This document shows, one piece after another, positions 10,761 to 23,355 of a DNA stretch of 64,000 nucleotides. Origin of the DNA: Aricia agestis. Taxonomy: Eukaryota; Arthropoda; Insecta; Lepidoptera; Lycaenidae. The position numbers and the translations under genes were made by a program. Below the pieces are notes generated by a model. That model was not told where the DNA came from. It worked only from the letters and a program-made list of their open reading frames with translations, and ran no database searches. Location of the stretch: NCBI RefSeq assembly GCF_905147365.1, contig NC_056409.1:8189001-8253000 (forward strand). The letters are read 5' to 3'. Position 1 is the first letter of the stretch. Every line of letters starts with the position of its first letter.

Positions 10761-12180
10761 AACATTTTTACTACTTTTCTTACTATTCTACTACTATTTT
10801 TCGAAAATGTGTCAAATAACTACCTAATTGTAATATCGACATTGCATCGATTCGATATATTTGTTCCTGTTTTCCTGAAATACAGTTACAGATTTAATCA
10901 TTATTCTGAATGATCGTCATTATGTTTTTAGGGCTATTCAGGAAAAAGACGTTCAGGAAAATGAGGAATTCACTAAATTCTTTTAAAATTAAGTATTGAT
11001 ATAAAGAAAATTATTAAGAACTTAGAAATGTTGCGGGCCTTTATAACTTGGTATAAAAAAAGTAGTGAAAAACAGACAAATGTTGGCACACATCGAGAAA
11101 TGTAAATGACGTCTTATTTGGAAATTTTTGTAGAACGTATTTCAAAGAGAGAGAGAGAGCATAAAACGAAGACCTCTATCCACACCAAAGCACTGCGATC
11201 AAATAAAGTGAGCCAGCAGATTTTATCGCAAAATAGGTTTCAACCCGTCACGTTGAGTATATCGGCAAGGCATTCAAAACAAACAATGCGCAGGACAATG
11301 ACGCGAATTTTATGAACATTTTAAAAATATAATTTTTAGTTATTTAATGTAAGTTGATGTGTTATTTGTTGGTATCGGATTCTTCTCTTCTTTATCTTCA
11401 AATTAACATTAAATTTTTAATCCTTTCTAGCTCATTTTTTTTTATAAATAATAAATTGTAAGCGGCAGTATCGAAACGACACGCAAAAATTTCATAATTT
11501 GGTACTTTTTTTTATAATAACTTTTGAAATATTAACTCTACTTTCAAATAGTTTTAGCAGCATTTTTGTAAGTTAATTAGACATTGAAATGTGTAATGTT
11601 ACATCAAATTTACGAAGGCGTTGTGAACCCAACTTTGAAGACATGAATTTAGTCTCTCTCAAATATTCGCCCCACTACACAATATTTATACCACAAGCGT
11701 CATTACGTCCGCGCTGGCCGGCAAAAAATATAAACAAAAACATGCCCTTGCATGTCGCGTGCGAACTCCGCCCCCTCGCCTCTGTCACCCCCGCGTCTCC
11801 TCTGGGACGATGTCGTTTTGTGGGACGTAATTAAATCACACATTAGAATTGATAAAAACTTTATTATATACAGGAATCCACATTATCGGCGTGTTATACG
11901 TAAACAAAGTATCGAATATACGCCACCGATATACGGCGCACAGTAGCGACCTCCAAAATTCGCGCGCCAAATAGCGGAACTAAAAAATACGCCGAAAAGC
12001 ACTCCGGTGACAAAACAACGTCCATGCCAATATTTCACCCAGCCATTGTACTAACCTTAACACTACTTCTGGCTGAATTTGAGAGATGGTCAATCTTGCG
12101 TCCGTATACAGGATGCAACAAGTCAGTCGGACGCAATATCATCGGTAAAAACCGCCATGTAGGACGCAATATCAACTCCG
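10761..12180. other. Noncoding stretch, weak ORFs only
   Basis: Only ORFs of under 85 codons with no family features are present (for example 11,106-11,315 and 11,589-11,834). There is a GC-rich patch near 11,700-11,830. I see no supported gene. Confidence 0.45.
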
Positions 12181-12186
12181 GGGTGG

Positions 12187-12303
<117 letters not shown>

Positions 12304-12459
12304 TTATAAATTGCATAATAATAATATTAATGTTTTGAACGGTGAGGTCCCAGTCGGTGTGGCGGCCAGTAGATCCGACATTTTCCGATTTCCTTAGATT
12401 TTATGCTGCTCCACCCTTTGCCTTTAGACCCATGATGGGTTTCCCCTGCGCAAAAAAAA

Positions 12460-12690
12460 AAAGGGTGTGTACTGGGTATGAGTTTACTGTGAAAGTAGTA
12501 GCGCTGATACAGAATTGTTTTTTTCACTTTTGTATTTGAAAACTCTTTACGCCAGGGCGCGCAAATCACAAACAATTTTTTTTAGTCTATCAGCCCTGCT
12601 CTTTTCAGCGTGAACTTTATACAAGGGACACATAATGTATACCCTAACAAAAGTATTATCACTTAGGTTACAACCTGTAGAGAACAATTA
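12460..12690. mobile_element. Diverged copy of the Tc1-like MITE at 14,496
   Basis: It contains GTTTACTGTGAAAGTAGTAG, TTTTTTTCACTTTTGTAT, AAAGTATTATCACTTAGG and ends near CAACCTGTA, matching the element at 14,496-14,754 in order, but the two arms have diverged and parts are lost. Confidence 0.6.
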
Positions 12691-13088
12691 TTCATCTCAT
12701 CATTTATTTTTAATTTTAGTTATTCGTACATTTTAGAGAAGACTTAACCATTTAACATACAATCTACGCGCCGCGCCGTCATTTAATGAGTTTTTTAACT
12801 AAGGTAAAAGCACTAATGGCAGACGCTTTAAAGAAACATGGAACATTTGAATGTTGTAAAATATATATTTATTAAAATAAAGGATTGATAAATTCTTCCA
12901 TGTCTTCAGTAACTCTTACAAAAAAAACTATTATGATTATTCACTGACAAATCAATTAAAAAATAAATTATTGGTCTTTTTGTAAACTTAGTCATAACAA
13001 CTAATAAATGACATCACAGAAAACGAACATCACTAATAGTAGACACCAATATGAACTAATAGTTGACATAGAACATTACATTACATTT

Positions 13089-13260
13089 TTAACGTTGTTA
13101 GTGGCGGCCGAAAAGGAAGATCTTCCGACCGAGCGAGATAGCATGCTCGGTCAGGCCGAAGCCCACTGACGTCATCTCAGACGTTGTATATATCTTGCCG
13201 TTCTCCGAAATTTCGATAGCGCGATGCAGGAATGTTAGGCGAATTGTGGGTACCGCCACA
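13089..13260 (-). repeat. 3' LTR of the miniature element
   Basis: 172 bp, identical to the copy at 13,562-13,733. It is preceded on the minus strand by the polypurine tract at 13,261-13,272. Confidence 0.9.
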
Positions 13261-13561
13261 TCACTCCCCCCCGAAGACCTGTGGTATTCTTCGATGCGCT
13301 TGTGTTGTCAGGTGTGGGCCGAAGCTACGCGTGCAATGACCAGGAGAGGGACCCCGTGCTCTGCTTGTTGACCGGTCGTTGTAGCCTATGGCTGCCCCGT
13401 TCAAGCCAGACACGGGTTCGACCGGCGCGGAAGCCTAACGCGACTTATGGTCGAGGCGACCCGGTTATGCTTGATGTCTGCTGACGTGGCGCGGATGGAC
13501 GGGGAGTTTTGATGATGATTGATGTCCAGAAGGATGCGTGTTCTTGTCGGTGGTCACCAAT

Positions 13562-13733
13562 TTAACGTTGTTAGTGGCGGCCGAAAAGGAAGATCTTCCG
13601 ACCGAGCGAGATAGCATGCTCGGTCAGGCCGAAGCCCACTGACGTCATCTCAGACGTTGTATATATCTTGCCGTTCTCCGAAATTTCGATAGCGCGATGC
13701 AGGAATGTTAGGCGAATTGTGGGTACCGCCACA
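13562..13733 (-). repeat. 5' LTR of the miniature element
   Basis: 172 bp, identical to its partner. On the minus strand the putative primer-binding site begins one base after its end, at about 13,560. Confidence 0.9.
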
Positions 13734-14495
13734 CATTTAACATTTTTCCTATTAATAGGTCTTTATTTGCCGTTTTTTCAAAAGATTTCATTTAATGTAA
13801 CTATAGTAACTACATGTATATGAAATATTATCCACGTTGTCTCCAGATTCTATCCATTCTTCTTCCATGCTAAAACTATCTTTCCTTTTATATTTTTATT
13901 TTTCATATATTTTTTCCTAGCAAATTTATCAATTTTTCTTAAGTCTTAAGTCTCCACGCTTCTCTTGCCTCTTCTTTTTTCTTCTTTATTTTCTCAGCTC
14001 TCCTTTTTCTTCTTTTTACTGCTAAAAAACTAAAGCAATCGATTTTTAGATCAGACAAGGTCTAATATGTCAATTTTCAGGTACAGTCGTTTTCATTTGT
14101 TAGCTTGTTAATAGAATTATATTTTCAGAGAATATTGATGATATTTGCAGTAAAATAAACTACAAAATAACTTTAGTATGTATTGCAAAATGATGATATG
14201 AGTTCCATGTCATCTATTAGGTTTTTTAACATTTTCAAGAGCTAATAGTAGACACCCTTTATATTGTTAGGGAAAATGGATAAAAAATCATAAATAAACA
14301 TTAATTAGTGTAAACAACATGACCATTAATCCAATGAAATCAATAGAAATTACAAAAAATCAAATAAATGTATTCAAAACTTACGTGCAAAATTTCGCCT
14401 TCCTTTACCTATTTGCTAAGAAACTGCCGCGGTCACATTTTTTACGCAAACTGATCCCATTTTAAAATTTTGTTCCCGAAGGCGTCCCTAATATA
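13734..14495. other. Noncoding stretch, nothing recognised
   Basis: AT-rich sequence with a pyrimidine-rich patch at 13,960-14,020. No gene or bounded repeat was found. Confidence 0.4.
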
Positions 14496-14754
14496 CAGGG
14501 TGTAACAAAAATAAGTGATAATACTTTAGGGTACATACGTGTTCCTTGTAGAGAGTTCACTGTGAAAGTAGCAGCGCTGAAAGACCAAATTTTTTTTTCA
14601 CTTTTGTATGGGGAAACTCGTGACGCTCGGGCCCTTGGCCATACAAAAGTGAAAAAAAAATTTCGTCTTTCAGCGCTGCTACTTTCACAGTGAACTCTCT
14701 ACAAGGAACATGTGCACACCCTAAAGTATTATCACTTATTTTTCTTACACACTG
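14496..14754. mobile_element. Palindromic MITE, Tc1/mariner-like (TA target)
   Basis: A 259-bp near-perfect palindrome starting CAGGGTGTAACAAAAATAAG and ending with its diverged inverse, flanked by TA on both sides. The arms read through TGATAATACTTTAGGGT and CACTGTGAAAGTAGCAGCGC. A central 50-base region (CGTGACGCTCGGGCCC) separates them. It has no transposase, so it is a non-autonomous element of the TA-target type. Confidence 0.8.
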
Positions 14755-15026
14755 TATTTTTTCACGTCAACATATAGCTTGAGAAGCTTATAAAATTTAT
14801 AGTGTTGAGAAAAAATTAGACTAATTCTTATTTTTATGGTATTTTTGTCGTAAGTGTCATCTATTAGTTCCGAGTCTACCATTAGTGCTCTTACCTTATT
14901 TATTTTGCTTTTGCAAAAAAATGCAAATCCATTTTTTCTCGAATTTCTTAAAGCCGCCGCTTTGATTTTTTCATATTTTTTGTGTAAGTAAATAGTTAAT
15001 CTTCTCATAAGTAAGTATATAAAAAA

Positions 15027-15173
15027 TCTTATATATAAAAATGGATTTCCAAATGTGTTAGTCGCGCTAAAACTCGAAAACGGCTGAACGGGTTGGGCTG
15101 ATTTTAGTCTTAAAATATTCGTAGAAGTCCAGGAAGGGTTTTAAAGTGTCACGAAGTTCACCGGGACAGCTAG
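15027..15173 (+). mobile_element. Mini-Helitron, 147 bp
   Basis: It starts TCTTATATATAAAAATGG, ends CACCGGGACAGCTAG, and sits between A and T as Helitrons do. It is a different subfamily from the TCTATACTAATATTATAA elements. It is far too short to code. Confidence 0.65.
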
Positions 15174-15885
15174 TATTCTATATAACATTTCTGCAGCTGT
15201 ACTTCTATAATGAGTCGGGAAGTAGATTAAAAGCTGGACTGAAAATTCTGCCGAAAGCTGGTGGCGTCGGGCGTCATACTACTTTGCATACTGCAAAATT
15301 CGCTAAATAGTGGAAATAATCGACATTATAGTATGGGAACAACACCCTAGAGTCATTTTACCCACAACACATTAAGAGCCCATATGACCCTAACTTGACT
15401 ACATACATTAACCTAGATCTCAAAATCTGTAAGGTCTAGAAAACTGATTTTTGGACACAAGTAACTTCAGTTCATAAAGATTAAATGCTCAAGACGAAAA
15501 CACGATTACTCAAAAATGCTCGATAGTTTCTTTTTTACAAAAAACCTTGTTTTAGACACATTTTTGCTTGGATCTTCGAAGTTTGCTGTCTTTTGTTTAA
15601 TATTTTTTAATATCTAAAAAGGTATTGATAAAACCTAAATTTGCTCAAAACGCTTTTTTCATAATCATTATAGTTCGTCTTTTATTCAAGTAAAACTAAC
15701 TCGGCGATGATTCCGCGCCGTCCTTTTTCACCTGGCATAATATGAAAGACGGGCGTGAGTGTGAAGAGAGAAGGACGATGTCTAATTTTTAGAGTCAGGT
15801 GAGCTCTTAATACACAAGAAAAATAATTAGGTATAATTGCCTAATATTGCATCCGGCCCTTTTAAAACCACTGTCTAATGAAATA
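15174..15885. other. Noncoding stretch, nothing recognised
   Basis: AT-rich, with no supported feature. Confidence 0.4.
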
Positions 15886-15887
15886 GT

Positions 15888-16149
15888 AGGTAGTAGGGAC
15901 AAAAACCGGGACATAAATCTTTTAATTTAAATGATAGGGTGAACATGACTAGTGATTGGACAGTACTAGTCATTGGACAGACATAAAAACACAATATTTA
16001 ATAAGGTTGCTTTAAAAACTGCCGTTTTTAAAGTAATAGAACGAAAAACAGGTTGTGCTCTGTCCAATGACTAGTATGTCCAATCACTAGTCATGTTCAC
16101 CCTATCATTTAAATTAAAAGATTTATGTCCCGGTTTTTGTCCCTACTAC
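15888..16149. repeat. Foldback element upstream of Nup58
   Basis: Two arms of about 91 bp (15,888-15,979 and 16,058-16,149) are inverse copies differing by one inserted base. They start GTAGTAGGGACAAAAACCGG and include GGTGAACATGACTAGTG. The spacer is about 80 bp. The element ends some 218 bp before the Nup58 start codon, so it may lie in or next to the promoter. Confidence 0.85.
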
Positions 16150-16366
16150 TTACTCGAGTGACGTTAAAAAAACTAAACGTCAAAATCAAATGTCAAAAAA
16201 ATCGTTACATACGTCAACGTCAAGTGTCAAAGCGTGAGATTCGAGAATCGAGCGCATAATTTTTATATTATAAAATTTTGAATTATATGGGAATTTACAA
16301 TATACAAGGCTTTTAGAATTTGTGTTTGTGTTTTTAATTATTTTCGTAGGTTAAGTAATACGCAAA

Positions 16367-19300
16367 ATGTCTTTTTCATTTGGTGCCCCGTCCAGTGCTC
16401 CGGCGACAACAGGTCTTACTGGGGGCTTCAGTTTTGGCGCTAACAAGTATGTATAATTGTACTTATTACAGTTTATTTCTAAATCTCTGAATAAAAAATT
16501 CCTAAAGATTTTTTCTATGTTAATTGAAATCTTGGTCACCAAGATCTAGCCAGCTAAATCTTGGTGACCAAGTTACAATTGTACTAACCTTTAACCTTCT
16601 CTTTTAACCTTCTCTCTTAATATAAGTGAACCTACATCTGGCTTCTGTATCTTGTTCATGATATATTTCTGTTGACCAACATAAAATAATAGTATATTTT
16701 TCATTATTTCAGGCCGGCATCAACCAGTTTTGGGCTGCCATCAACCTCGCAACCATCTACGGGGTTATTTGGTACACCCGCAACTTCTACTCCTGCTTTC
16801 GGAAGTGGCACCTCAACATTTGGTGCAACCCCAGCCTTTGGTGCCACCACTTCAGCTCCAAGTTTTGGTGCAGGCACTGCATTTGGGGCAACATCTACGG
16901 CCCCTGCATTTGGTTCAACTCCAGCACCGACATTCGGTGCGGCATCTGCAGCTCCTGCATTTGGTGCAACATCAGCAGCACCAACATTTGGAGCACCGTC
17001 TCTGTCATTCGGAGCAAGTTCCGCTGCTCCTACTTTTGGTAAGTTACTTTATTCAAAACTAGCTGTTGCCCGCGACTTCGTCCGCGTGGACTTTAGTTAT
17101 ACTGACTGTATAAGGACGTAAAGTGAATGGATTACATCCTTATACTGACTGTATAAGGACGTAAAGTGAATGGATTTAAGAGCTCATAATAGGCCCCCTG
17201 TGCAGTGTGCACATAATCTATACTAATATTATAAATGCGAAAGTATCTCTGTCTGTCTGTCAGTCTCGCTTTCACGCCAAACGCCAAAACTACCGAACCG
17301 ATTGTAATGAAATTTTGTATACAGATAGTCTAAAGCCTGAGAAAGGACAAAGGCTACTTTTTTACTGAAAAAAAGGGTTGTAAGGGGGTGAAAATGCGTA
17401 AATTTGTTCAAATTAAGTAAGTTCCAAAAATTCATAATAGAAGGCGCCGTGCGTCTTCTACATCGCGCTGACACTTGCTCAAAAGTCTTTTTATAAGAGG
17501 TGGTATCATCTTCCATGCAGTGACGTAACCCTAAACCTATCAATGATAAATAGTTTATGGGTAAAGTTGTGTAATTGGGGCCTAAATAAGCTTTAAAATT
17601 TGGCATAAAATATAAAGATTAATATAAAAAAATTAAATACTTATTGTGTGCACACTGGACAGCTGTATTGATTTGAGGGGTACCAGGGTTTTTTTATAAA
17701 AGCATTTGACACAAATTTTGTTGACACCGCGCGCTATAAACTAAAGTCCACGCGGGCGAAGTCGCGGGCAACAGCTAGTTATGAATAAAAACAATAATAT
17801 ATAATAAAGTAAGTATGATTAGTTCTGTTACAATAATGACTGTTACAACAAAAAATATTTAAGTAACCAAAATCATTGTACCTTCAGGATCCACAACAAC
17901 ACCTGCTTTTGGAGCGAACACATCTTTTGGTACCGGACTAGGCACTGGAGGCTTAAACTTTGGGGCTGGAACAAACACTTCTGCATCTACAGGTGATTAA
18001 GTAACTAACTAAAGTGATATCATTTAAATATAATTAAATGTTGTTCAATTTAATATATTTTTTTAATGTAACATTATAGGTTTGTCATTTGGCACAACAA
18101 CCACATCTAGTGCTGGATTGGGTGGCCTCGGTGGTTTTGGTTTTGGTACATCAACAACACAGTCTGGTTTGGGACTATTTGCTTCTTCAGCTGCTGCAAC
18201 ATCAACCTCGTTTGGTAAGTATTCCATAAAGCACATAACTGCAAGAAATATTAGGATTTCAATTTTGTAATATTTATTTGTCAGAATGTTAAGTATGACT
18301 TTAATTTGATTAATCATCAAAATCACACCTAAATGCCTTTCTTAAACTAGATTTAATGTTTTTCTCAACCTTTAAAGGGGACAACTATTATTACATGTTA
18401 AGAAGTGCAAAAAGAGATTCTTTAAACACAATTTTACCTTCATGTAAGTTTTCCTTGCAAAATCACACTTAGACAGTGTATTTAAAACAATTTTATACAT
18501 AGAAAGGTAGAATTATTATATTGTGTATTGTTTATATTACACCAGTATATGGTTTAAAATTGTACAAACTAGACAGTAAATATATAGTCAAATGTATAAT
18601 ATTTTAGTTATTACTTAATGTAGTTTAGCCCACTACTCTCAAATTGCTGAATTCTGTCTGTTGCGGTCATTGACCCCCTGTCAAAAACATTCCATATTTC
18701 GTTGTTTTCTATACAAACTGCAATGAAGTGATGAATCTATAATAATAGTCTGTGTCTTTATATGAGTTAAATCTTTTAGTTAACAGAATACAGTGCTACC
18801 ATTTTTAGATAGCTCCTACACTAGAAAGGCAATGACCGTTGGTGCCACCTTAAATTCTTATGACTATTATTAGCGACTTATTAGTTTGACTATAGTGACT
18901 TAGCATGCTATCTCTAATCTTCATATATTTTTGAAAGGGAAGACCTGATAATGTTTTATTAAACAATTGGTAGTAATAGCAATTGATGCAATTGGCAAAT
19001 ACCGTCTATCTGTGCCTTGTTAAATATGATGTGTGTTATTATTTCAGCTACACCAAGTCTGGGACTGGGTGGTTCAACGCAAGTGGGTGGCACCACCAAT
19101 ACCACAACAGCGGATGGAAAAAGTAATTTGGTTCCCAACTTTTATAATATAACCTGATAACACATTATTATACTATACTAGCTCTTATGGAATGGGATTT
19201 AGGAGCAAGCGAGGCAAGAGCCAAAGCTGCACACAGCTATGAATAACTGAAAAAAAAATGCATAATATAATTCCTACAAATCTACTAATTGTACTCTGAT

Positions 19301-22300
19301 GTTGTATGTACTAATTTCTTTTTTTATTTAATCAAGATTACGTTGTAAACAGTGATTTAAGATAAGTCAAAACTCGCAAGAATTTTTCTCGTCTGAGCTT
19401 AACTTTACCTACATACGTTTTTTTTTTAAATTCAAATTTCATCAATTTATTTATTTTTTTAATTTTAAAATTCATATAAATGAATTTTGCGAGTTTTCAT
19501 GTTGACATTACAATTTAATGTTTCAGCTGAACCACCCAAACAGACAAAGCTACCAAATGAAATAACAACTACTGTGGAGTCATTCAAAGAGTTTGTGAAG
19601 AAGCAAAAGTGCCTGAGCTCTGATGTTATGAGAGTATCAATCAAGCCATTGCATAAGGTATTGTAGATAGGCAATAATAAATTAATATTTTTTTTTAATT
19701 AAGAATGCTATCACATTTTTTCACAAATATCAGTGATTTTCAGGTACCATTTTAAAAAATTAGGAGTCACACTGCGAGGATATTTTGGTTTCAAATGAAA
19801 GATAATATATTCATCTCCACGTCTATACTATAAAGAAAGTCTGTCTGTTTTACCTTTTTACGCTTAAACGATTGCAACAACAAATATAAAAATAAAAGCT
19901 AAGATAAACTGATATTGGTGTTAAACAGCAAAGTTGCAAGCAGCATTTAATCAGTATAGAAATTAAAAAGTTACGGCACTATCTGATACTTACATAAAAT
20001 TCTCGTGTCGCGGTGTTTGTTACGAAACTCTTATATTTGATCGGTTTGATGAAATTTTGTGTGCCGATTTAATTATCTGGCAATACAACGCTTGTCGGAT
20101 CGTAGTAAACTAACAAATGTGTCGCAGGTGGCTCGCGACGTGGAGACAACATTGCGCGCGGTGGTGTCGCTGCGCGGGGAGTGCGGACGTGCGCGCGCAC
20201 ACTCGCGCCGCCTGCGTGCCGCTGCTGCTGCCGCGCTAGCCGCTGCCGAGACCGCCGCTAGGGACCCGCCAGGTTAGTTGCTATTAAATGAGATTTTAAG
20301 TTGCTATTCGTTGGCTCGGACTTTTAGTACCTATTTGTTGACTAGGATTTTAAGATGTTATTTACTTAATTTTTAAAGCAAAATCAGTTTGTTAGGTAGG
20401 GTGACCCTTCCGTCCCTTATTAACACCCTACCATCCCCTATTAGCACCCTACCATCCCTTATTAGCACATTCCTCTTAGATTACCTTATTTCTTATTTGC
20501 AACAAGTATATGAGCGCATCCTTGTCATAGCTTGAGTGTTTTACTAAAGTTATAAAATAAACATTAATAATTATTTGTTAAAATTTAATAATTAATTCTT
20601 TATAGTCCTCTACATGTTGAACTATCTACATAAACTATGTAGCTCAGCTTAAGAGCGTTTACGGTGTTCACGCTCAATTTGGCTTAAAACTGTACTTTTC
20701 AAACTTGAAAAAATCATCAACCACGTCTTATCTTTATAAAAATGTTGATTAAGTACTTATTTTTATAGGAAATTTTACTGTCTATATAGTTAGTAGAGAA
20801 AAAAATACGATTTATAGAGTATCTGTACCTACCACGTACCTACATTAAATCTCGATACGTTAACAGAGGTTTTCTTAAATTCCGTTTTAGTATCAGTTTC
20901 GAAGCTTAAAATTTACGAAACCAGCGACAGATCAATTAGAAAAAAATATTACCTATTGACAAGATCCCTAAGCAAATAGTTGAAAAAATTATTTCATTTA
21001 GGTATTTAACTATAAGTAATTTAAATTCAAAGAGTGAGAAATATCAATAAATTAAAACTTTTTTTTACTTATTTATTTAACTTAATTAAATATAATAATA
21101 TGATAGCTTCATATCATAGAAGAACACTTTGATTTAAAAAAATAGTTTTTAAATATTATTAACAAATCTTTTTTTTTTTTCTACAAATATTTTAAAACTA
21201 ATTAAATCGCTGCGCGCAAAGCAATTGATAGCCCGCCGTGAGGCTTGTATGGAAACTTGACATTATGCGTAAACGCTCTTAAGTCAGTTACACCGTTACA
21301 CTGATTTCCTTTTCACTAGCATTTAAAGTTTTTACTAAACTAGAGATTAGCCTTAGCCATCTAAACAAAAAGAAATAAAAAATAGGAATATTCTAACCCT
21401 TTTATCGTTAACAAACTATAATAATCGATGACTATTAATGACTTCAGGATCCGAGCTCGAGGGTATGGTGCCGCCAGCGTACGTGAAGGAGCTGATATCT
21501 GAGCTGGAGCAGCAGCTCATCACGTTTCGGCGACAGATGGACATCGCCGACAAACAGATGCAGGCCTCGCCCAAGCTGCTCACCGAGCAGGGTCAGTCAT
21601 TGAGTAACATTTTGAAGTTTGCAGTGTCGACCTCACTATCTATTATTTCGCTACGATCTATTTTGGATAGAATGAAAATAGAAATAAGGTTTCTTCAGTT
21701 CACCACGCCAATTTTCTGAAATATATTATTATACCAATGCAGTACGTATATGATGCTGTCAAACTCAAACTCATTTTTTATTCTGAATAAAAAAAATCAA
21801 ACGTTTTCTGAACGTCTTCTACTGGTTCTACCCAGCGAGAAGAACCGGCGTAAGAAACTCGCAAAACTCGTTTTGACGAGTTTTGCGTCCAATCTATACT
21901 TCAGAGCTGACGCTGGGCATAAGGCGCATGCACGAGTCGCTAGTGGGTCTGGCAGCGCGGCTGCAGGCGGCGCACGCGCAGGTCCAGGCGCAGAAGGAAC
22001 AGTACCTCAACTTGCGCAAGTACGTGCTCAAGGACCCCACCGACGTGTTCGACACAAACAATGAAAGCGGTGAGTTGGCACTTGTTCAGGAGTTATGAGC
22101 TATATAGACCATCTCATAGACGAGGTACTATCAGAGAAGTTGATTCCTAGGCAAATAGAGGACCTGAGTAATTTGGTCGCGTTACGTCAAACCCAGCCGA
22201 CAGATCGCAATCCGACCAAATGGCGTTAATCTGCCAACTGGCTAGGAATCTATTTCCTCGATGGTAATATAAAGTGTGCTAGAGTTTTAAAAAAATTGAG

Positions 22301-23155
22301 ACAACTTACCTATTATTCGTTTTGTCAATAGACAATAGTCCAACCAATGAACTTGTAAATTTTCTTAGCTTCAAATATTTAAAAACATGCCACCACTTTT
22401 CAATACTTACGACCATTTTTTGATTCCAGCTATTTCGAGCTTGGATCAAATATTAGGTGATGCGGAGGGCTCAAAGAAAAAGTTGAAAACTAACTCAAGC
22501 GAAGTCGGGAGCGCCGTTCTGTCCGATCCGAGAGCGGCTTTAGGTATGAGACATTTTATTTATTTAAAACATTAAAAATCTTCTAATAAATTGGTTTAAC
22601 TGAAACTTGAACTTGGCTTCTTTATCTTTTTACCCATTCTGGCGAAAAATTTGATGCAGAAAAAAGACATGACTTCAACTTTTTATTAATATGATTTCTT
22701 ATTCAGGTAACATTCCATCATTGGCTGGTCCATCCCCATTCACTTACTTCGGAAGTATGCTGTCTTCTTTCTCAACAGTTGATAACTCAGGTAAGCAGTT
22801 ATTTTTAAACAAATAGCTAAAAAAGATAAAATCAACAAAAACAATTATTGTTATATTTAAATTAAATTTTTATTTTCATTTATCATATTGTACGGATAGT
22901 TGCCAGCCGTAGCCATAAAATGCATTTACTTGAGAATACAATAATATTGTCTTGTTGTATAAATACCCTGTTCATGCAGCAGTTGCGCGCGAGTACAAAT
23001 ATAAGAATGAGATTGAAATGTGTATTCCAGCACCGAGCTGGCAGCCGCAGCCTCAAGCCAGCAACTTGAACACGTCGCTCAACGCCAGCGGCTTCAACAC
23101 CGCCAGCGACTCCTTCCAGCTGCAGAAGCCGCCCGGCAAGCGCGGAAAACAATGA
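16367..23155 (+). CDS. Nup58: Nucleoporin Nup58 (p58/p45), FG-repeat channel protein
   Basis: Nup58 lines the central channel of the nuclear pore with Nup54 and Nup62. Exons (by GT-AG and frame): 16367-16446, 16713-17038, 17888-17992, 18080-18214, 19048-19122, 19527-19657, 20128-20272, 21448-21591, 21905-22069, 22430-22543, 22707-22790, 22980-23155; 559 aa. Residues 1 to about 230 hold about 21 FG dipeptides in Ala/Thr/Ser-rich spacers (SFSFGAPSS, TFGAT, AFGST). Then comes the alpha-helical part: LPNEITTTVESFKEFVKKQK, VARDVETTLRAVV, ELISELEQQLITFRRQMD and HESLVGLAARLQ, ending near YVLKDPTDVFD. A short low-complexity tail follows and ends GKRGKQ. The start is the first ATG in the FG frame. The last exon has two in-frame acceptors (22980 or 23031), which would change the protein by 17 residues. 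AATAAA lies at 23196. Introns carry Helitrons and MITEs. Length is close to human NUP58. Confidence 0.93.
17059..17778 (+). mobile_element. Double-ended Helitron composite in Nup58 intron 2
   Basis: The left end is a Helitron 3' terminus in inverse orientation (CTAGCTGTTGCCCGCGAC at 17,059). The right end is the same terminus in direct orientation, ending GCGGGCAACAGCTAG at 17,778. Inside, from 17,217, lies a normal Helitron start (TCTATACTAATATTATAA) followed by a TCTG repeat. A 70-bp stretch near 17,098-17,174 holds a direct duplication of TATACTGACTGTATAAGG. A second copy of the same composite is at 51,909-52,866. Confidence 0.75.
20398..20470 (+). repeat. Short tandem repeat, about 23 bp x 3
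   Basis: Three imperfect units with a core of ACCCTACCATCCC(C/T)TATTAG, within Nup58 intron 7. Confidence 0.7.
20649..21282. mobile_element. Inverted-repeat element with TTAA borders, Nup58 intron 7
   Basis: The ends GAGCGTTTACG and CGTAAACGCTC are inverse copies, each next to TTAA (20,649-20,652 and 21,279-21,282), about 626 bp apart. TTAA duplication is the piggyBac signature, although a TTA/TAA target of the Harbinger type is also possible. No transposase frame was found. Confidence 0.55.
22126..22266. mobile_element. MITE copy 1 (TACTATC...GATGGTA), Nup58 intron 9
   Basis: A 141-bp element with inverted ends of about 26 bp (CTATCAGAGAAGTTGATTCC and its diverged inverse) next to TA. The internal part TTTGGTCGCGTTACGTCAAA is shared with the copy at 30,213-30,372. 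Confidence 0.7.
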
Positions 23156-23355
23156 TACTGGCGCTAGAGCTACGCGGCTAGCTCACGAACTGTTCAATAA
23201 AATAAGTGCTTCGAATAATGATAGGATTTTTACTCAACCGCAGTGCTTAAAGAGCACTGAAGGCAGCCGACACGTTCCCTTTATCTCATAAAGATTCGCT
23301 GATTAAAATTGTACGGAATTGACAAGACATATTAAGTAAAATGTCGAGTACATAA

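Larger units (their letters stand above)
13089..13733 (-). mobile_element. Miniature LTR retrotransposon (TRIM-like)
   Basis: Two directly repeated, identical 172-bp LTRs flank only 301 bp. On the minus strand each LTR starts TGTGGCGGTACCC and ends ACAACGTTAA. The pair is bounded by a perfect 5-bp target duplication, CATTT (13,084-13,088 and 13,734-13,738). Just inside the 5' LTR (minus strand) lies TTGGTGACCACCGAC, a primer-binding-site-like sequence. Just before the 3' LTR is a G-rich polypurine tract, GGGGGGGAGTGA. There is no room for gag or pol, so it is a non-autonomous element that needs another element's proteins. LTR identity suggests a recent insertion. The parent family could not be named. 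Confidence 0.88.

Noticed and set aside
11106..11946. Short frames at 11,106-11,315, 11,589-11,834 and 11,752-11,946
   Set aside because: No domain, no splice context that extends them, and no compositional signal.
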